DNA from: Chloroflexi bacterium UBA6019
GTDB taxonomy: Bacteria; Chloroflexota; Dormibacteria; Dormibacterales; Dormibacteraceae
Assembly (NCBI GenBank): GCA_002427995.1
Contig: DIZV01000122.1
Coordinates: 1,823-7,201 of the forward strand
Length of the DNA stretch: 5,379 bases
Direction of reading: 5' to 3'
Shown here: positions 1 through 5,379 of the stretch, piece after piece
How the letters are laid out: every line of letters begins with the position of its first letter
How positions within the stretch are numbered: the stretch's first letter is position 1
The notes under the pieces: model-generated
What the model was told of the DNA's origin: nothing
Seen by the model: the letters and a program-made list of their open reading frames with translations, nothing else
Databases searched by the model: none
Position numbers and translations under genes: made by a program

Positions 1-581
1 GGCGCCCACGATGACCTGGCGCGGGGGATGTCCACCTTCATGGTCGAGATGACCGAGACCGCCAACATTCTCAACCACGCCACGCGGTCCTCGCTGGTCG
101 TTTTCGACGAGGTGGGGAGGGGGACCTCGACCTACGACGGGATGTCGATCGCCCAGGCCGTCGTCGAGTTCATCCACGAGTCGCCCCGACTGGGCTGCCG
201 GACGCTCTTCGCCACTCACTATCACGAGCTGACAGCGCTGGCCGACCGGCTCGACCGGGTTAGCAACCAGCGGGTCGAGGTGCTCGAGGAAGGCGACACG
301 GTGCGGTTCCTGCATCGCGTCGTCCCGGGCGGTGCCGACCGTTCCTACGGGATCCACGTCGCGGCGCTGGCGGGTCTCCCGGCGGTGGTGATCGCCCGGG
401 CCCGCGACGTGCTCGGCGAGCTGGAGCGGCAGCGCCCGCTCGAGCCCGCCGCCCAGCAGCTCGGGCTGCCGCTCCAGGTGCCGACCGACCCGCGGCTGGC
501 CGAGCTGGAGGCGCTTCAGCTCGACCGTCTGAGCCCGCTGGAGGCGCTCCAGAAGCTCTACGAGCTGAAGTCGCGGCCCTC

Positions 582-585
<4 letters not shown>
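1..585 (+). CDS. mutS: DNA mismatch repair protein MutS, C-terminal part (5' end outside window)
   Basis: MutS is the mismatch-recognition ATPase that loads MutL on DNA. The reading frame is open from base 1, so the start lies upstream; 194 residues remain, covering the end of the ABC-type ATPase domain and the C-terminal tail. Fragment residues 4-17 carry the family block DDLxxGxSTFMVEM. Residues 32-47 hold Walker B (VVFDE, D36/E37) followed by the MutS signature GRGTSTYDG. Residues 71-77 are ATHYHEL, with the switch histidine H73. Walker A is not in the window. The tail carries QLGLP at 457-471, placed where MutS proteins usually have their sliding-clamp-binding peptide, and ends in the typical PLEAL..LYELK segment, so the C-terminus looks complete. 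The stop TGA (583-585) overlaps the mutL GTG. The family call is secure. A MutS2-type paralogue is unlikely given the mutL neighbour and this C-terminal tail. Confidence 0.97.
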
Positions 586-2228
<1,643 letters not shown>

Positions 2229-2238
2229 ACTCGGCTCC

Positions 2239-2679
2239 ATGCCGATGACTCCTTTCGACCGCCAGCTCGGGCTTCGCCTCCTCGGTCTCCACCAGCTCGT
2301 CTACGAGCGGACGGGAGGACTCGTCGGCCACCGGCTCGGCCGCCTTCGGACCCTCCTGCTGCGAACCCGGGGCCGGAAGAGCGGCGAGCTGCGCACAGCG
2401 GCCCTCCTCTACCTCGAGGACGGAGAGGACAGGGTGGTGGTCGGTTCCAAGGGCGGCAGCGATCAACCGCCGGCGTGGCTGCTGAACCTGGAGACCGATC
2501 CCGAGGTCGAGGTCCAGGTCGGCACCCGCCGCTACCCGGCGCGGGCACGCGTGGCCACCGCGGCGGAGCGCCTCCGGCTCTGGCCGCGGTTCACCCGGTT
2601 CTGGCCCGACTACGAGCGCTACCAGGCCCAGACCAGCCGCGAGATACCGCTGGTGGTCCTGACGCCGTTCGGAGTTTGA
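2239..2679 (+). CDS. Ddn-like F420(deazaflavin)-dependent nitroreductase/quinone reductase family protein
   Basis: The 146-residue product fits the small split-beta-barrel family of deazaflavin-dependent oxidoreductases (Ddn/DUF385 type, typically about 140-160 residues). Visible family blocks: LLLRTRGRKSGELRT at 39-53, LLYLEDG at 56-62, the cofactor-phosphate-type loop SKGGSDQPPAW at 70-80 followed by NLE..PEVEVQVG (83-95), and a C-terminal W..Y..YQ..T.REIPLVVLTP (122-143). Known members use F420H2 to reduce quinones, nitroaromatics or other compounds; some relatives bind FMN, so cofactor and substrate are not settled here. There is no signal peptide or clear membrane segment, although the basic/hydrophobic N-terminus (10-40) could touch membrane, as suggested for Ddn. 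The start is ATG 2239, with ATG 2245 as an alternative; neither has a clear Shine-Dalgarno. It begins 10 bases after mutL and overlaps miaA by 4 bases. Its link to repair or tRNA modification is unknown. Confidence 0.85.
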   Translation: MPMTPFDRQLGLRLLGLHQLVYERTGGLVGHRLGRLRTLLLRTRGRKSGELRTAALLYLEDGEDRVVVGSKGGSDQPPAWLLNLETDPEVEVQVGTRRYPARARVATAAERLRLWPRFTRFWPDYERYQAQTSREIPLVVLTPFGV

Positions 2680-3557
2680 AAAAGATCCTGGTGATCCTCG
2701 GACCGACCGCGGTCGGCAAGTCGCTGGTCGCCTTCGAGCTGGCCCTGGCGCTCGGCGGCGAGGTGGTCGTCGCCGACTCGCGGCAGGTCTACCGCCGCCT
2801 CGAAATCGCCACCAACAAGCCACCGGCCCAAGATCGACGCCGGGTTCGGTACCACGGGCTGGACCTCGCCGACCCGGAGGGGACCTTCAACGTGCATCAA
2901 TACGTGAAGGCGGTCGCGCCGGTGCTCGATAGCGTCACCCGACCGATCGTCGAGGGCGGTAGCAACCTCTACGTCGACGCCCTCCTCGACGGACTGACCC
3001 TGGGTGGCGTGCCACCCCGGCCGGAGCGGCGCGCCGAGCTCGACCAGCTACCGACGGCGGAGCTGGTCGCGCTCACCCGGCGGCTGGATCCGGAGGCGAG
3101 CCTCGACTTCGCGAATCGGGTCCGCCTGGTCCGGGCGATCGAGGTGCTGGAGGTCGCCGGGCCACCACTGGGCCGCCTCCGAGCCCGGGTCGCGCCGCCC
3201 TGGGAGGCGATCCGGCTCGGCCTCGAGCTGGCTTCCGAGGCGCTGGCGGAGCGGATCCGGCAGCGCTGCGCAAGCCAGCTGGAGCGGGGCCTGGTCGCGG
3301 AGACGAGGGCGGCCCTGGACGCCGGCGTGTCGCCCGCTTCCCAGGCGCTGAGCGGGACTGGTTATGCCGAGGTGGTGGGGCACCTGGAGGGCCGGGTGAG
3401 CGCCCAGGAGCTGCCCGAGCTGATGGCACGCAACAACCGGCGGCTGGCCAAGCGACAGCGGACCTGGCTCCGCCGCGATGCACGGATCCAGTGGTTCCCG
3501 GCGGACCCCGATCCGGTGCCCGGTATCCTGAACTACCTGAAGGACATCCTGGATTGA
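2676..3557 (+). CDS. miaA: tRNA dimethylallyltransferase MiaA (TTG start)
   Basis: MiaA transfers a dimethylallyl group from DMAPP to N6 of A37 in tRNAs reading UNN codons, the first step towards ms2i6A, in the cytoplasm. With TTG 2676 as start the protein has 293 residues, near the usual 300 or so. It opens with a beta-strand (KKILVIL) and the P-loop GPTAVGKS at 9-16. DSRQVY (34-39) contains the conserved Asp expected to act as catalytic base. ATNKP (45-49) replaces the usual GTAKP, and GGSNLY (94-99) replaces GGTGLY. The C-terminal half has the NRVRLVRAIEV block, ERGLVAE, a GYAE segment and AKRQRTWLRRD. The frame is open further upstream to GTG 2475, but those residues lie antiframe inside the oxidoreductase gene and match no MiaA. 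GTG 2691 would delete the first strand. GGAG at 2671-2674 is too close (1 base) to serve as a normal ribosome site, so re-initiation from the overlapping TGA is likely. The variant motifs weaken confidence in full activity, not in the family. Confidence 0.93.
   Translation: MKKILVILGPTAVGKSLVAFELALALGGEVVVADSRQVYRRLEIATNKPPAQDRRRVRYHGLDLADPEGTFNVHQYVKAVAPVLDSVTRPIVEGGSNLYVDALLDGLTLGGVPPRPERRAELDQLPTAELVALTRRLDPEASLDFANRVRLVRAIEVLEVAGPPLGRLRARVAPPWEAIRLGLELASEALAERIRQRCASQLERGLVAETRAALDAGVSPASQALSGTGYAEVVGHLEGRVSAQELPELMARNNRRLAKRQRTWLRRDARIQWFPADPDPVPGILNYLKDILD
3539..3544 (+). promoter_or_regulatory. Shine-Dalgarno-like site for dapL
   Basis: GAAGGA lies within the end of miaA, 9 bases before TTG 3554. 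It is the best ribosome-binding-site match at any junction in the window. It supports TTG 3554, which overlaps the miaA stop, over the upstream in-frame GTG 3491. Confidence 0.6.
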
Positions 3558-4729
3558 GCGACACCACCGTTCCGACCGCGCGCCGGCTGGGTCGCATCCC
3601 GCCCTACCTCTTCGCCGAGATCGACCGCAAGGTACAGGCGAAGAAGGCCGCCGGCATCGATGTCATCAGCCTCGGCATCGGTGACCCCGACCTGCCGACG
3701 CCGGCGCGGATCGTCACCGCGCTGCAGGAGGCGGCGGCTGACCCCGCCAACCACCAGTACCCGTCCTACTTCGGCCTTCGGGAGCTGCGGACGGCCATCG
3801 CGGACTGGTATCGGGACCGCTTCGCCGTCACGCTCGATCCGGACACCGAGATCCTCCCCACGCTCGGCTCCAAGGACGGCATCAGCCACGCGCCCTTCGC
3901 CTTCGTCGACCCGGGCGAGGTCGTGCTTGTCCCTGACCCCGGCTACACGCCCTACGCGACCGGCGCGATCATGGCCGACGGCGAACCGTACCTCCTGCCG
4001 CTGACGGCGGCGAACGGCTGGCTGCCCGACCTGGACGCGGTCCCCGAGGACGTCCGGCGGCGCGCCAAGCTGCTCTGGCTCAATTACCCGAACAACCCGA
4101 CCGCGGCCATAGCACCCGATTCCTTCTTCCGGCGGGCGATCGAGTTCTGCGCGTCAAACGGCATCATCCTCTGCCATGACGCTCCCTACACAGAGATCGC
4201 TTTCGGCAGCTACCGGCCACCTTCGCTGCTCCAGTTCTCGGGAGGCAAGGAGGTCGGCCTCGAGTTCCATTCAGTCTCCAAGACCTACAACATGACCGGC
4301 TGGCGCGTCGGCTGGGTCGCGGGCAACCCAAGCCTGGTCCGGGCCCTCGGCCAGCTCAAGACGAACATCGACTCGGGCATCTTCCAGGCTGTCCAGTGGG
4401 CGGCCATCGAGGCGCTCCGGGGCGGTGAGGGCGACACCATGGCAGCCAACGAGATCTACTACCAGCGTCACCTCCGGGTTGCCTCCGTCTTCAACCAGCT
4501 GGGCTGGAAGGTGACGCCGCCGAAGGCCACCTTCTATGTCTGGGCGCCGGTCCCCAAGGGTTATGATTCGATCTCGTTCGCGGGGCATGTGCTCGACCAG
4601 GTGGGGATCAACATCACCCCTGGGGTCGGCTTCGGAACCCACGGTGAAGGCTACTTCCGGCTCTCCGTCACTGCCCCCGACAGGCGACTGGACGAGGCAC
4701 TCGAGCGCCTGAAGGGTCTCCCGATCTGA
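3554..4729 (+). CDS. dapL: LL-diaminopimelate aminotransferase (class I/II PLP aminotransferase, TTG start)
   Basis: The predicted reaction is tetrahydrodipicolinate plus glutamate to LL-2,6-diaminopimelate plus 2-oxoglutarate. This is the one-step aminotransferase route to lysine and, where used, meso-DAP for peptidoglycan. The 391-residue length fits the bacterial DapL group. The N-terminus RLGRIPPYLFAEIDRK (11-26) followed by VISLGIGDPDLPTP (37-50) is typical of that group. PLP-site residues: YPNNPT at 178-183 (N181), D209 and Y212 in HDAPYTEIAF, the Schiff-base lysine K243 in SVSKTYNMTGWRVG, R251, and the carboxylate-binding arginine R369 in GYFRLSVTAP. No key residue is missing. Start TTG 3554 has an SD-like GAAGGA 9 bases upstream and overlaps the miaA stop by 4 bases. 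Closely related aspartate and alanine aminotransferases share all of these motifs, so the fold type is near certain but the substrate is only probable. Confidence 0.85.
   Translation: MSDTTVPTARRLGRIPPYLFAEIDRKVQAKKAAGIDVISLGIGDPDLPTPARIVTALQEAAADPANHQYPSYFGLRELRTAIADWYRDRFAVTLDPDTEILPTLGSKDGISHAPFAFVDPGEVVLVPDPGYTPYATGAIMADGEPYLLPLTAANGWLPDLDAVPEDVRRRAKLLWLNYPNNPTAAIAPDSFFRRAIEFCASNGIILCHDAPYTEIAFGSYRPPSLLQFSGGKEVGLEFHSVSKTYNMTGWRVGWVAGNPSLVRALGQLKTNIDSGIFQAVQWAAIEALRGGEGDTMAANEIYYQRHLRVASVFNQLGWKVTPPKATFYVWAPVPKGYDSISFAGHVLDQVGINITPGVGFGTHGEGYFRLSVTAPDRRLDEALERLKGLPI
4711..4716 (+). promoter_or_regulatory. Weak Shine-Dalgarno-like site for hflX
   Basis: GAAGGG lies in the last codons of dapL, 9 bases before CTG 4726. 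This is the same spacing as the GAAGGA to TTG arrangement at dapL. The match to the anti-SD is partial, so it is modest support for the proposed CTG start. Confidence 0.35.
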
Positions 4730-5379
4730 TCTCGACCGAAACCCGCGCCGAGCGTGCCTACCTCGTCGCCGTCCAGCTGCCCGGGACCACGCCGGAGGCA
4801 CTGACCGTGCAGCTGGCCGAGCTGGCCGACCTGACCCGCACCGCCGGTGGCGAGGTGGTCGGCACCGAGGTGCAGCGGCGCTCGGAGGTCGATCCCGCGC
4901 TCTTCGTCGGCAAGGGCAAGCTCGACGACCTGAAGGCGCTGCGCGAGGCGAAGGTCTATGACCTGCTGATCTGCAACGAAGATTTGAGCCCCCGTCAGCA
5001 GCGAAACCTGGAGCGGGAGCTGAAAACCCGGGTCGTCGACCGGACCGAGCTGATCCTCGACATCTTCGCCCAGCACGCGCGGACCCACGAGGGACGCCTC
5101 CAGGTGGAGACGGCCCAGCTGCACCACCTCCTGCCCCGCCTGATCGGCGCCTGGGACTACCACCGCCAGGGCGGCGGAATCGGAACCCGGGGCGGGCCGG
5201 GCGAGCAGCAGATCGAGGTCGAGCGGCGGCGGATCCGGCGCCGCCTGAGGGATCTCGAGAAGGAGATCACCGAGGTGCAGCGGCAGCGCGATCAACAGCG
5301 GGCCGGGCGGCGGCGCTCCGAGCTGCAGACAGTCGCCATCGTCGGCTACACCAACGCCGGCAAGTCCACCCTGCTCAAC
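4726..5379 (+). CDS. hflX: Ribosome-associated GTPase HflX, N-terminal part (3' end outside window; probable CTG start)
   Basis: HflX is a translational GTPase that binds the 50S subunit and splits stalled or heat-damaged ribosomes. The window holds 218 residues. The N-terminal HflX domain includes ERAYLVAVQLPG (about 9-20), FVGKGKLDDL (60-69), LSPRQQRNLE (87-96), RVVDRTELILDIFAQHARTHEG (102-123, written here as the conserved block) and LQVETAQL (125-132). The glycine-rich loop GGGIGTRGGPGE (149-160) follows, then a highly charged helical coiled-coil region (about 165-200), and the G1/P-loop GYTNAGKST (207-215) just before the window end. GTPase motifs G2-G5 are outside. No ATG, GTG or TTG lies between the in-frame stop at 4645-4647 and GTG 4807, and GTG 4807 would remove the conserved first strand. 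CTG 4726, overlapping the dapL TGA by 4 bases, is therefore the best start. Family certain; exact start inferred. Confidence 0.93.
   Translation, partial: MISTETRAERAYLVAVQLPGTTPEALTVQLAELADLTRTAGGEVVGTEVQRRSEVDPALFVGKGKLDDLKALREAKVYDLLICNEDLSPRQQRNLERELKTRVVDRTELILDIFAQHARTHEGRLQVETAQLHHLLPRLIGAWDYHRQGGGIGTRGGPGEQQIEVERRRIRRRLRDLEKEITEVQRQRDQQRAGRRRSELQTVAIVGYTNAGKSTLLN

Noticed and set aside
109..127. Small GAGGT/ACCTC inverted repeat in mutS
   Set aside because: Lies in the conserved Walker B/signature coding block; five-base stem, no U-tract, so chance.
2475..2675. Upstream extension of miaA to GTG 2475
   Set aside because: The 67 extra residues are the oxidoreductase gene read in another frame and do not resemble any MiaA N-terminus; TTG 2676 gives the expected short lead before the P-loop.
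3491..3553. Upstream extension of dapL to GTG 3491
   Set aside because: The 21 extra residues overlap the miaA C-terminus in another frame; TTG 3554 has the better SD spacing and gives the usual family length.
4651..5295. 214-residue minus-strand open frame over hflX
   Set aside because: Opposite strand of clear HflX coding sequence; no domain recognisable.

Overview
This is a compact, very GC-rich stretch of bacterial chromosome carrying six genes, all on the + strand, in what looks like one operon. Both outer genes are cut by the window edges. The order is mutS (3' end), mutL, a small deazaflavin (F420)-dependent oxidoreductase, miaA, an LL-diaminopimelate aminotransferase (dapL), and hflX (5' end). 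There is almost no non-coding DNA: the only gap is 10 bases, between mutL and the oxidoreductase. I see no RNA genes, mobile elements, repeats, CRISPR arrays or terminators.

Organism (inference): the combination points to a high-GC Chloroflexota-like lineage, probably an uncultured soil or freshwater type. A DapL-type aminotransferase and an F420-type enzyme are both known there. Most Actinobacteria, the other main F420 users, lack MutS/MutL. Deep-branching Actinobacteria such as Thermoleophilia or Rubrobacteria remain possible. Nothing here fixes the taxon.

Region by region: 1-2228 encodes the two mismatch-repair partners. MutS recognises mismatches and MutL is the downstream ATPase and probable nicking enzyme. 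2239-2679 encodes a Ddn-like flavin/deazaflavin oxidoreductase of unknown substrate. 2676-3557 is the tRNA A37 dimethylallyltransferase MiaA. 3554-4729 is a PLP aminotransferase for lysine and cell-wall precursor synthesis. 4726-5379 is the start of the ribosome-associated GTPase HflX, ending just after its P-loop.

How they fit together: the mutL-miaA-hflX core is an old conserved cluster (E. coli has mutL-miaA-hfq-hflX). Here hfq is absent, and an oxidoreductase and an aminotransferase sit in the two slots. Four of the five gene junctions are 4-base NTGA start/stop overlaps, and each uses a different or non-ATG start (GTG, TTG, TTG, probably CTG). This suggests tight translational coupling. 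The window is mostly ordinary housekeeping. I found no evidence for a new defence, mobile or regulatory system. The points worth a second look are the start-codon pattern, the hflX start, the gene insertions and some variant motif residues.
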